Source: CAZOWW01 sp964583765
Lineage (GTDB): Bacteria > Actinomycetota > Actinomycetes > Actinomycetales > Kineosporiaceae
NCBI GenBank assembly: GCA_964583765.1
Contig: CAZOWW010000031.1
Span: 1-42,746 of the forward strand
Reading direction: 5' to 3'
DNA length: 42,746 bases
Part shown: piece after piece, positions 1-6,962 of the stretch
Layout of the letters: every line of letters starts with the position of its first letter
Position numbering within the stretch: position 1 is the first letter of the stretch
Notes under the pieces: generated by a model
The model's database searches: none
Told to the model about the DNA's origin: nothing
Seen by the model: only the letters and a program-made list of their open reading frames with translations
Made by a program: the position numbers and the translations under genes

Positions 1-96
1 GCCACGGGCCCTGGCCACGCCTTTGCCCACACCCACCCCCACCCCGGCCGCCAGCCCCCTCGCGGGCACCCGCCCACCAGCCAAGGAGCCACACCC

Positions 97-210
97 ATGC
101 ACCCCCAGCCCCTCGACCACGACGCCGCAGCGCCTGGCACGCCCGCCCGCGGCCAGGACCGCTGGCTCACGGTCGTCGCCTGCCGGCCGGTCGCGATCGA
201 GGGCCGCTGA
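97..210 (+). CDS. small hypothetical protein (37 aa)
   Basis: Short ORF with a good ribosome binding site: AAGGAG at 83-88, 8 nt before the ATG. It stops at 208-210, one base before the ATG of the next gene, which suggests translational coupling. The same frame is open to the left edge, so a longer protein entering from outside the window is possible, but the well-placed site favours the internal ATG. It resembles no family I know. Its place at the head of a run of conjugative-element genes is the only clue to its role. Confidence 0.4.
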   Translation: MHPQPLDHDAAAPGTPARGQDRWLTVVACRPVAIEGR

Positions 211-211
211 C

Positions 212-976
212 ATGTCCCGCCGCTACCAGCTCCCCGGAGCCACCGACGCCGTCCTGGCCGCCCTGGCCGGACGCCTGGACACCCTCGAACGCCACACCCA
301 CGACCACACCCAGACCCTGACCGCGCTCACCCGGGCGATCGCCGACCTCACGGCTCTGGCCCGCACCGACCGCCACTTCCTCGACGACAGCGGTCCGAGC
401 CAGCCCGGAACGGCCACGGCCGCCGGCCCTGGCCAGCAGCTCACAGTCGACGAACCAGGCGAGGGCGAGACGTTCGAGCGGGCCGCGCGCCTGGCCAGCA
501 CGCCGAGGCCCTCGACCGGCAGCACCGCGGCCGCGGCCAGTGACTCGGGCAAGGGCCAGCGGGACTGGCTCGCGGTCGGAGACCCCGCGGTGGCCCGCCT
601 GTGGCTGCACCAGGCCGACCAGTTCACCCGCACCGTCCTGGCCCACCACGGCTTCACGGCCAGCGGAGCGCTGCCGTCGTGCTGGGCCCTGCACCCCGGA
701 GTCGTCGCCGACCTGCTGGCCCTGGCCGGCGAACACACCGCCGCATACACCGGCACCAAACCCACCCCCGTCAGCGAATGGCTCACCCGCTGGCTCCCCG
801 CCGCCCGCGAACGCATCACCACCACGCTCCAGGCCTGCCGGAACGAGCGCGCCCACCACGAGGCCGGGCGCACCTGGGCCCACGAGGACCTCGACCTGGA
901 CTCCGTCGCCATCTGGTGGGCCACCGACCGCGACCGACCCGCTCACGACGCCTTCCAGCTCACCCCCACCCACTGA
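212..976 (+). CDS. DUF4913-like conserved protein of actinobacterial mobile elements
   Basis: 254 residues, start ATG at 212 immediately after the preceding stop. Residues about 8-50 form a probable short helical or coiled-coil segment (LAALAGRLDTLERHTHD), followed by a low-complexity linker. The C-terminal half has the pattern W-LHQAD, SCWALHPGVVADL and WLTRWLPAARERI, which resembles the DUF4913 proteins common on actinobacterial plasmids and integrative elements. No catalytic residues can be named and the function is unknown. Family assignment is from motif resemblance only. An antisense ORF of similar length covers the same DNA but has no family likeness and is taken as a GC-codon artefact. 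Confidence 0.6.
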   Translation: MSRRYQLPGATDAVLAALAGRLDTLERHTHDHTQTLTALTRAIADLTALARTDRHFLDDSGPSQPGTATAAGPGQQLTVDEPGEGETFERAARLASTPRPSTGSTAAAASDSGKGQRDWLAVGDPAVARLWLHQADQFTRTVLAHHGFTASGALPSCWALHPGVVADLLALAGEHTAAYTGTKPTPVSEWLTRWLPAARERITTTLQACRNERAHHEAGRTWAHEDLDLDSVAIWWATDRDRPAHDAFQLTPTH

Positions 977-997
977 CCCTTCGAGGGAGACCCCGCC

Positions 998-1237
998 ATG
1001 ACCACCCACGCTGATATCGGCGTAATCGCCTCGCCCGAGCCATCGAGTCGGGCCACGGCCCGCGTCACGCAGGACCCCGTGATGGTGCTGCGCGCGATCG
1101 CCGCACTCCTGACGCCGTGCCTACCTCCGGACACCGCGGCCGGGTGGGATCGATGCGCCCACGCCGAACGGTGGCCCTGCCCGACGACGCGCGCCTACTG
1201 GCTCGCGGCCAACATCGCCCCCTCGAGCGGGTCGTAG
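998..1237 (+). CDS. small hypothetical protein (79 aa)
   Basis: Begins 21 nt after the DUF4913-like stop. The leader GAGGGAGACCCCGCC before the ATG nearly repeats the leader of the next gene (before 1404), which argues that both are real translation starts of one operon. The C-terminal half contains CAHAERWPC followed by TTRAYWLA, a Cys/His/Trp pattern seen in small proteins of actinobacterial mobile elements. The spaced Cys and His residues could bind metal, but that is speculation. Function unknown. Confidence 0.45.
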   Translation: MTTHADIGVIASPEPSSRATARVTQDPVMVLRAIAALLTPCLPPDTAAGWDRCAHAERWPCPTTRAYWLAANIAPSSGS

Positions 1238-1403
1238 CCGTGACAGCAAGGGCAGCCGCAGGTGGCGGCCTTCGGCCGGTTGCCGCCCCGGGGCGGCACA
1301 GCGACAGCGCCCGCGCACCTGTCGGGGGGCGGGTAGCACCACCGCCACCCCCGACACCTTCCAACTGGCCTCCGCCCCCTGACCTCCGAGGGAGACCCCT
1401 GCC

Positions 1404-2489
1404 ATGACCACCACACCGAACGCCCCCCAACCCCCGGCGGGCCAGGACGAGACCCTCGCCGCAGCCCTGGGCTATGCCCGGCGGGGCTGGCACGTCCTGC
1501 CGATCCTGCCGGGCACCAAGCGCCCCGCGATCCCGCGGCACGACGAGGCCAGCTGCCCGCACACCGATCCCTACTGCGCCCGCGCCGGCCGCCACCTCGG
1601 GTGGGAGTCCCGCGCGACCACCCGTCCCGAGCGCATCATGCACATCTGGTCCGTCCTGCCCGACCACGGGATCGGCATCGCGTGCGGCCCCTCCCGGCTC
1701 GTGGTCATCGACTGCGACACGCCCAAGGGCGACACCTGGCCCGACCAGTGGCGCATCCCCGGCCTCACCTGCGGAGCCGACGTCCTGACGTACGTCGCGG
1801 AGTCCCTCGGCGAGCAGATCCCCGCCACCTACACGATCGCCACCCCCTCGGGCGGGCGGCACCTGTACTTCCAGCACCCCACCAGCCCCGGACCGGCGAT
1901 CCGCAACACCATCGGCACCATCCACGGCCCCCTCGGCTGGCTCGTCGACGTCCGCGCCACCGGCGGACAAGTCTTGGCACCCCCCACCACCGGCCCGACC
2001 GGCTCCTACACCGTCCTGGACGGCCGCGCCCCCGCACCCCTGCCCGACTGGATCGCCCACAGGCTCCGTCGCACCCCCGCACGTCCCGCCACCACCCCGA
2101 CAGACCAGACCGACACCACGGCAACCCCGGACCAGTACGACAACCGGAATGCCACGACCAGGCAGCCCCGATCTGCCGTCGGTGAGGACCCATGGGCGCC
2201 GTCCCGGCGCCGCCGCTACCTCGACGCGGCGATCGACGCCGAGGCCACCCGCGTGCGCGAGGCCGTCAAAGGCGAGCGCAACCACACCCTGTTCCGGGCC
2301 GCCGCGGCCCTGGGCGAACTCGTCGCCGGCGGCGAACTCGACGCCGACCACGTCCGCGACGTCCTACTGGACGCCTCCGCCACGCACCTGACCGACCCCG
2401 ACTACCCCCGCTTCCAGGCCGGCCAGACCATCACCTCCGGGCTCCGCCACGGAGCCACCCGGCCCCGGCGCTACGCGCACCGGGCATGA
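1404..2489 (+). CDS. bifunctional DNA primase/polymerase (prim-pol) domain protein
   Basis: 361 residues. Residues 18-215 match the prim-pol catalytic domain of plasmid and integrative-element replication proteins: the opening LGYARRGWHVLPILPGTKRP, the acidic metal-binding motif VIDCDTP (D103, D105), and SGGRHLYF (149-156) supplying the basic nucleotide-binding residues. The C-terminal about 100 residues are a small helical domain. No helicase domain is fused, so unwinding must come from elsewhere. The usual role is initiating or priming element DNA replication. The ATG at 1404 is chosen because the same GAGGGAGACCCC leader precedes the 998 gene. A Cys/His-rich insert (CPHTDPYC, 51-58) may bind zinc. 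Confidence 0.85.
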   Translation: MTTTPNAPQPPAGQDETLAAALGYARRGWHVLPILPGTKRPAIPRHDEASCPHTDPYCARAGRHLGWESRATTRPERIMHIWSVLPDHGIGIACGPSRLVVIDCDTPKGDTWPDQWRIPGLTCGADVLTYVAESLGEQIPATYTIATPSGGRHLYFQHPTSPGPAIRNTIGTIHGPLGWLVDVRATGGQVLAPPTTGPTGSYTVLDGRAPAPLPDWIAHRLRRTPARPATTPTDQTDTTATPDQYDNRNATTRQPRSAVGEDPWAPSRRRRYLDAAIDAEATRVREAVKGERNHTLFRAAAALGELVAGGELDADHVRDVLLDASATHLTDPDYPRFQAGQTITSGLRHGATRPRRYAHRA

Positions 2490-2746
2490 CCCGGGCCGCT
2501 TCGGGCTGCGGCCTCCGTTCGAGCGCCGCAGCCCGCCCCGCACATCGGCTCCTGAACCCCACGGAGTTCGTGTTGCTCACTCTCATTGGCTGGTCCTGCG
2601 GTGCCGGAGACGCCACCCAAGGGGAGGCCCTGGCGCCCGGCAGCCGCTCGATCCTTGCCGGCTACACCTCGCTCGATCTATTGGCCACCCCTTCTTCAGA
2701 CCCCCACGAGTGGGTCCCCGAGGTCTGGGACGACCGGTTCCCAGGT

Positions 2747-3244
2747 TCATACCAGCAGTCGTATGCCCAACACGTCGCGGCTCGTAGCTACCACGGCCCC
2801 GCAGTGCTCGCAGCTGAGTGTGGAGGGCCGGACAAGGTTGGTCTGGATCGAACGCTCGCCGCTCTTCTCGTGCTGGCGACAGGAGTAGCCCAGCCCGAGC
2901 CGAGCCCACGGCTCCTGCACCAGAGGCAATGCGGGCTGATCCCGCTTCTCGTCGTGGAAGGGTGCCCACCAGTAGTCCACGACCACCCGCAGTGCCAACT
3001 CCTGAGCCTTGATCGTGTAGTCAAAGGCAGAGATCCGCACAGGCGCGAAATGCGGACCGCGTTCCTCATCGGCCGAGCAGATGCCGCGTTCGGCCCCCCA
3101 CACCAGCGTCGTCGTGCGGCCCGTGCGCTCACACACGAAGCAATCCACGCTCAGCTCCAGCTTCTTCTGCCAGTGCAGGTTGTGGAACGACTTCCCGTGC
3201 ATGGGGCCGACAACCGTGGCCGTGATCTCGACGCAACGCAGCAC
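2747..3244 (-). CDS. hypothetical protein with CxxC (zinc-ribbon-like) motifs
   Basis: 165 residues on the minus strand, against the direction of the surrounding element genes. It holds two CxxC pairs, VDCFVC and SCEHCG, plus GYSCRQH, suggesting a structural zinc site. Codon use is less GC-biased than in the neighbours, and the protein looks globular (aromatic-rich, DYWWAPFHDEK). The GTG start at 3244 has no strong ribosome binding site, so the true start may lie a little inside. I do not recognise the family. With the gene at 3422-3907 it forms a two-gene minus-strand insertion between the prim-pol and methyltransferase genes. Confidence 0.5.
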   Translation of the reverse strand: MLRCVEITATVVGPMHGKSFHNLHWQKKLELSVDCFVCERTGRTTTLVWGAERGICSADEERGPHFAPVRISAFDYTIKAQELALRVVVDYWWAPFHDEKRDQPALPLVQEPWARLGLGYSCRQHEKSGERSIQTNLVRPSTLSCEHCGAVVATSRDVLGIRLLV

Positions 3245-3421
3245 CGACGGATGCTCTCACGGTCCCGTCCGGACTCCCAGCGTCAGGGGTGCGCATGGCA
3301 GGCCACGCCCGCCCCCAGTTGGCTTGTGCCTGCCGAGGCCGCTGCAACGGTCTCCATGCTCGGGCTACAACGCAGGTTATTCGCAGTTCGCCGCTGCTGC
3401 GCGGCCGGCGCAGTTCGAGTC

Positions 3422-3907
3422 CTACTCGGGATTGATCAAAAGCATGAAGGCGGGCAGAGAGGTCGGCAGCGCCTGCCCTTGCTCGTCACGCTGGCCGGGC
3501 TCCTTGTCCCACTCGATGAGGGCAACCCGCACACGCCAACGACCGACAGGAAGCGGGACCTGCAGGCCGACGTCCCCCATAGCGTGGACGTACTCGATGC
3601 TGCTGACCACACCTACGCCCGGGGAGAGGAACAGATAGGGGTCGGAGGACACGAGCAGGTAGCGCCGTTCTCGGTCGGTGAGCTCGGCGGGAGCATCGCT
3701 CGACCCGACCCGCACGGTGATCTTGAAGTCTCCGTCAAGTCCGCTGTTGATGGGCACGAAGGCGCCAGCGGCCACGTGCCTCGCGATGTCCTCGTCGCTC
3801 GCCAGCTCCGCTTCCCAGGAGTCGTAGTCGCTCACGTGGCCGAAGGCGGCGGGCGACCACAGACCGAACATCCCCGAGTTGGTCCTCATCATGCCTGCGA
3901 TTTCCAC
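3422..3907 (-). CDS. conserved hypothetical protein, element-borne copy of the gene at 24035
   Basis: 161 residues, homologous along its whole length to the protein at 24035-24580 (shared MFGLWSPAAFGHVSDYDSWE, GDFKI-VRVGSS, LTDRERRYLLVSSDPY). This copy has two changes. The ATG used by the other copy is ACT here, so translation must start at the next codon, GTG, 6 nt further from the AGGAGG. A CAG is TAG, removing the last 19 residues. The DNA likeness runs through the upstream region to about 4016. The family is a conserved bacterial one without a function I can name. The frame is otherwise intact, so the gene may still be expressed. Confidence 0.7.
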   Translation of the reverse strand: MEIAGMMRTNSGMFGLWSPAAFGHVSDYDSWEAELASDEDIARHVAAGAFVPINSGLDGDFKITVRVGSSDAPAELTDRERRYLLVSSDPYLFLSPGVGVVSSIEYVHAMGDVGLQVPLPVGRWRVRVALIEWDKEPGQRDEQGQALPTSLPAFMLLINPE

Positions 3908-4099
3908 AGTTGCCGCCTCCTGGCTCTGCTGCTCCCGCCCTGCCTGCCGGGCTCATCGTCTCCGCTTCCGGCACGGCGCCGACAACCCCGACCTCGCCAA
4001 GTGGATCACACGCGCCTGGACGAGGCGACGAGGAGTCCCGCCCATCCCGCTCCGCAGCCCCACCAGCAACCCGCTCCCTTGATCCCCTGGAGTCACCGG

Positions 4100-5032
4100 A
4101 TGGTCACCCCAGCCCTCGCGGCCGCACCGATGCCCCCCGACCTCAGCACCGCCACGCCCACGCTGAACGTGTTGTCGTTGTTCGCGGGGATCGGGGGCCT
4201 GGACCTGGGTCTGGAACGCGCCGGGATGCGCATCGTGGGCCAGGTCGAGATCGACCCGTTCGCCCGGGCCGTGCTGGCCCGGCACTGGCCGGAGGTACCC
4301 CGCCATGACGACGTCCGCACCACCCCCACCTGGTGGACCAGCACACCAAGGCCTGCTGTTCACGTGGTCGCCGGAGGGTTCCCCTGCCAGCCGTTCTCCC
4401 GCGCGGGCCGCCGGCGTGGCCTCGCGGATGAACGCTGGGGCTGGCCCTGGATGTTCGACGTCATTCGCGCACTACGACCCGACCACGTCCTCGTGGAGAA
4501 CGTCCCAGCTCTCCTTGACGATCGAGACGCCTTCGCCTGGCTGCTCGGTGACCTGGCCGACCTCGGGTTCGATGCGCACTGGAGCGTGCTCTCAGCGTGC
4601 ACCGTGGGCGCCCCACACACACGTGAACGCCTGTTCCTGGTGGCCCACCCCCACCGCCTCCCTGGGCCGACGCGGCTGGGGACTCGGACGCGGCGGACGC
4701 TACCGGCCCGCGACCGAGACCAGAGTCCGTGGACTGATCCGGACCACCTCACGGTCGTGGAGACCCACGCCCGAAGCCATCGAATGGCTCATGGGATTCC
4801 CCCAGGACTGGACGCTGCCCGCATCCGAGCACTCGGCAACGCCGTCGTCCCACAGCTCGCCCAACACATCGCCCAACTGATCACCGGCCCACTCGACGAC
4901 GACGCGGACGAGACCCCATCCAGCGCCGGCGCCCCCACCGCCACGACCGACCTGGCGGAGGCCAGTACCACCACGATGGTCCCGACTGTCCGGCCGGCCG
5001 AGGTGCCCCCCGAGGGGAGCGCGGCCCGATGA
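4100..5032 (+). CDS. DNA (cytosine-5-)-methyltransferase
   Basis: 310 residues. It transfers a methyl group from S-adenosylmethionine to C5 of cytosine in a specific DNA site. Motif I is LSLFAGIGGLDLGLERAG (25-42), motif II VEIDPF, motif IV GGFPCQPFS with catalytic C96, motif VI VENVPALL (133-140), motif VIII APHTRERLFLVA (171-182) and motif X RALGNAVVPQ near residue 253. The stretch between VIII and X is only about 70 residues, short for a target-recognition domain, and is arginine/threonine rich in this frame. The start at 4100 has GGAG 7 nt upstream; 4130 is an alternative ATG. No partner endonuclease is seen, so it is probably an orphan methylase protecting element DNA. A second ORF overlaps most of it (4305-4880). 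Confidence 0.85.
   Translation: MVTPALAAAPMPPDLSTATPTLNVLSLFAGIGGLDLGLERAGMRIVGQVEIDPFARAVLARHWPEVPRHDDVRTTPTWWTSTPRPAVHVVAGGFPCQPFSRAGRRRGLADERWGWPWMFDVIRALRPDHVLVENVPALLDDRDAFAWLLGDLADLGFDAHWSVLSACTVGAPHTRERLFLVAHPHRLPGPTRLGTRTRRTLPARDRDQSPWTDPDHLTVVETHARSHRMAHGIPPGLDAARIRALGNAVVPQLAQHIAQLITGPLDDDADETPSSAGAPTATTDLAEASTTTMVPTVRPAEVPPEGSAAR
4305..4880 (+). CDS. overlapping ORF inside the methyltransferase gene, phage methylase-associated type
   Basis: 191-residue ORF in the +1 frame relative to the methyltransferase, wholly inside it, with its own ATG and GGAGG 9 nt upstream (4291-4295). Its translation resembles a phage and mobile-element family I recall from methylase loci: SSWRTSQLSL, then WPTSGSMRTGAC, then SWWPTPTAS and finally EWLMGFPQDWT. 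The methyltransferase frame is clearly coding over the same bases (motifs IV-VIII, high G/C at third positions), so this is either a genuine overprinted gene or residue of a fused or shifted ancestor. Product function is unknown and expression unproven. Confidence 0.35.
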   Translation: MTTSAPPPPGGPAHQGLLFTWSPEGSPASRSPARAAGVASRMNAGAGPGCSTSFAHYDPTTSSWRTSQLSLTIETPSPGCSVTWPTSGSMRTGACSQRAPWAPHTHVNACSWWPTPTASLGRRGWGLGRGGRYRPATETRVRGLIRTTSRSWRPTPEAIEWLMGFPQDWTLPASEHSATPSSHSSPNTSPN

Positions 5033-6078
5033 CCACCAACTCCACCCCCGGCCGCACCCGGACCCGGCTCCTACTGACCGTGGGGGTCCTGCTGACCATC
5101 GTCTCGTTCGCCGGGTCCTACACCCACTGCGTCCAGATGGTCCGCACCCACGGCCAACCCGGAGCCATGGCCTTCGTCATCGCCACCATGCCCGAAGTCT
5201 CTGTGTTCCTGTGCGGCCTGGCAGCCCTGGGCGGCAGGCGCGGCGTCGCCGTCTACGTCGTGGGCGGATCCAGCTTCGCGTTCACCATCATCGCCAACGG
5301 CACCACCGCCGGCCCCGGACCCCTCGGCATGGTCGTCGCCCTCTGGCCCGCATGGTCCGCCATCGGCGCCCTCTGGCTCACCGGAGGACACACCACCACA
5401 CCCCCGAGCACGACCCCAGCAACGACGGCGACCACGAACGCGCCGGCCGCCACCGTGGCACCGGCCCTGACACCCGCTGTGCCGGACGTCCGTCAACAGG
5501 CTGGCGCCCCTGACCACCACGCGCCCCGCCGGGAGCCCGCCGGCTCTGCCGCCGCGCATGATCTGCGCGAGCTGACCGCCCACACCGCCCAGCCGCTCAA
5601 TGGCGCCGCCGGCCATCGCCCGACGCCAGCGAACTCCATCCCCGTCCCGCCGTGGGTGACGCCGTCCCCCGATTTCAAGCCTCAGCCGATCAACCCGACG
5701 CCCGCCGACTCCGATCAGGCCATCCCGTCGACCGCCCGAACTCGATTGGCGTCCAACCCAGCGACCGCACCCGATCCGATCGAGTCGGCGCCCAACCCGG
5801 GTCCGATCGGGTCGGACCCGACCACCGATCGGATCCCCGACCCGACCCAACCGGCCGCCAATCCCGCCGACCGGCCGACGCCGTTCCCCGGCGCGAGCCG
5901 ATCGGCCAGGCCCGAGGACATCGAGCGCGTCCTGCAGTTGGTCGCCGAGGGCGAACTGCCTGCCACCCCGACCGCTGAGGCGATCCGCAAGGCCCTGGGA
6001 ATCGGCCTGGCCTACGCCCGCGCCACCCGCGACGAACTCCCCGCTCACCTCAACCACCGGCCGGCCGCGGTCCCGTAA
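5029..6078 (+). CDS. SpdB/DUF2637-like membrane protein
   Basis: 349 residues, start ATG overlapping the methyltransferase stop (ATGA). Four predicted membrane segments lie at about 14-34, 46-66, 72-92 and 98-118. A long Pro/Thr/Ala-rich cytoplasmic linker follows, and residues about 290-340 form a helix-turn-helix-like tail (DIERVLQLVAEGELPATPTA). This layout matches the DUF2637/SpdB proteins of Streptomyces-type conjugative elements, which help spread DNA between hyphal compartments. The neighbouring relaxase supports a transfer role. The linker-coding DNA holds three of the eight clustered CCGATCGG sites and uses otherwise rare GAT codons there. Confidence 0.65.
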   Translation: MTTNSTPGRTRTRLLLTVGVLLTIVSFAGSYTHCVQMVRTHGQPGAMAFVIATMPEVSVFLCGLAALGGRRGVAVYVVGGSSFAFTIIANGTTAGPGPLGMVVALWPAWSAIGALWLTGGHTTTPPSTTPATTATTNAPAATVAPALTPAVPDVRQQAGAPDHHAPRREPAGSAAAHDLRELTAHTAQPLNGAAGHRPTPANSIPVPPWVTPSPDFKPQPINPTPADSDQAIPSTARTRLASNPATAPDPIESAPNPGPIGSDPTTDRIPDPTQPAANPADRPTPFPGASRSARPEDIERVLQLVAEGELPATPTAEAIRKALGIGLAYARATRDELPAHLNHRPAAVP

Positions 6079-6962
6079 ACCCCCATCGGCGCCGGGCCCT
6101 CGCCCGGTACCGAGGTCGCAAATACACCCCCGCACCCCGCGGCGCCGGGCCGTCGTCCGAGGCCCGGTCCCCCGCGACGCACACCCACCAGAGGCCGCCC
6201 AGACACCGCCCACAGCAACACGCAGACCAGCTCCGAGGAATTCCCACAACGTCATTCATGCATTCAATTCCCAAGCATCCAGAGACTCTCAGCTAAATCC
6301 CATTTATGTAATCAATTGACGCCCCAGAAGAAGTGACAGACCCAGGCATCACGATTGAGCAGGCCAGTTCCATGATCCACTTCTGTGGAGCGGGAACGCC
6401 TTCCGGGCAGCATTCCCACCCGGCGCCGGCTCACGTGATCCCAGCAGACAAGGAAGGAACCCGCAGGTGATCACGGCGAGCCAGATCCGCGGCGCGGCCG
6501 GTGCGGAGTACTACTGCGCCGGGGGCGCGGAGGCCCCGAACGCGCACTCGTACTACCTCGACGCCGTCCTCGACGGCGAGCCGCCTGGCCGGTGGTCCGG
6601 GCAGGGCGCCCAGGCCCTGGGGCTGTCCGGGGTCGTGACCGACGAGGCAATGCGATCGGTGTTCGGCCGCTACACCGCTCCGGACGGTTCGCCGATCGGG
6701 CATCGGGCGCGCGGGTTGGCCAACCAGGCCGATCGGTTGGCCGCGGCCCTGGCCCGCGAGCCGGACGCCACTCCCGATCGGGTCGAGGAGATCTGCCTCG
6801 GTCTGGAGTTGGCCGATCGGTCGCCCGTTACCGGGTACGACTTCACCTTCTCTCCGGTCAAGTCGGTCACGGTCGTGCACACCGCGGCGTGGCGGGCCGA
6901 GTTGGCCGCCCGAAGCTCCGGCGATCGGGTGCAGGCGGATCGGGCCCGGTCGATCCGATCGG
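5803..6962 (+). repeat. cluster of eight CCGATCGG palindromes
   Basis: Exact copies begin at 5803, 5825, 5898, 6692, 6729, 6774, 6813 and 6955, with near matches at 6653, 6921 and 6936. At this base composition about 0.05 copies would be expected in 1.2 kb. The sites fall in different reading frames of both flanking genes (PIG, DR, SRS, ADR, IRSG), so protein sequence does not explain them. They flank the 388-bp spacer before the relaxase gene. A protein-binding array for transfer or replication is the likely reading. Confidence 0.6.
6079..6466. other. 388-bp spacer before the relaxase gene, candidate oriT and promoter
   Basis: No gene is seen. The first about 150 bp are GC-rich. From about 6240 the base composition drops sharply (tracts such as CATTCATGCATTCAATTC and CATTTATGTAATCAATTG), unusual in this backbone. 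It lies directly upstream of the relaxase gene, where MobF elements usually keep oriT, and CCGATCGG sites lie on both sides. AAGGAAGGA at 6450-6458 is the relaxase ribosome binding site. No nic site can be named, so the oriT call is inference from position and composition. Confidence 0.35.

Noticed and set aside
1065..2351. 428-codon minus-strand ORF over the prim-pol gene
   Set aside because: Gly/Arg/Ala repeats with no family likeness; antisense of a well-supported gene.
2192..4099. Open + strand frame continuous with the methyltransferase, giving a 946-residue ORF
   Set aside because: The N-terminal two-thirds is arginine/proline-rich shadow of the prim-pol gene and antisense of the two minus-strand genes. 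Only the part from 4100 shows family motifs and a ribosome binding site.
5071..6255. 394-codon minus-strand ORF over the SpdB-like gene
   Set aside because: Low-complexity antisense frame. The sense product has clear membrane helices and start overlap.
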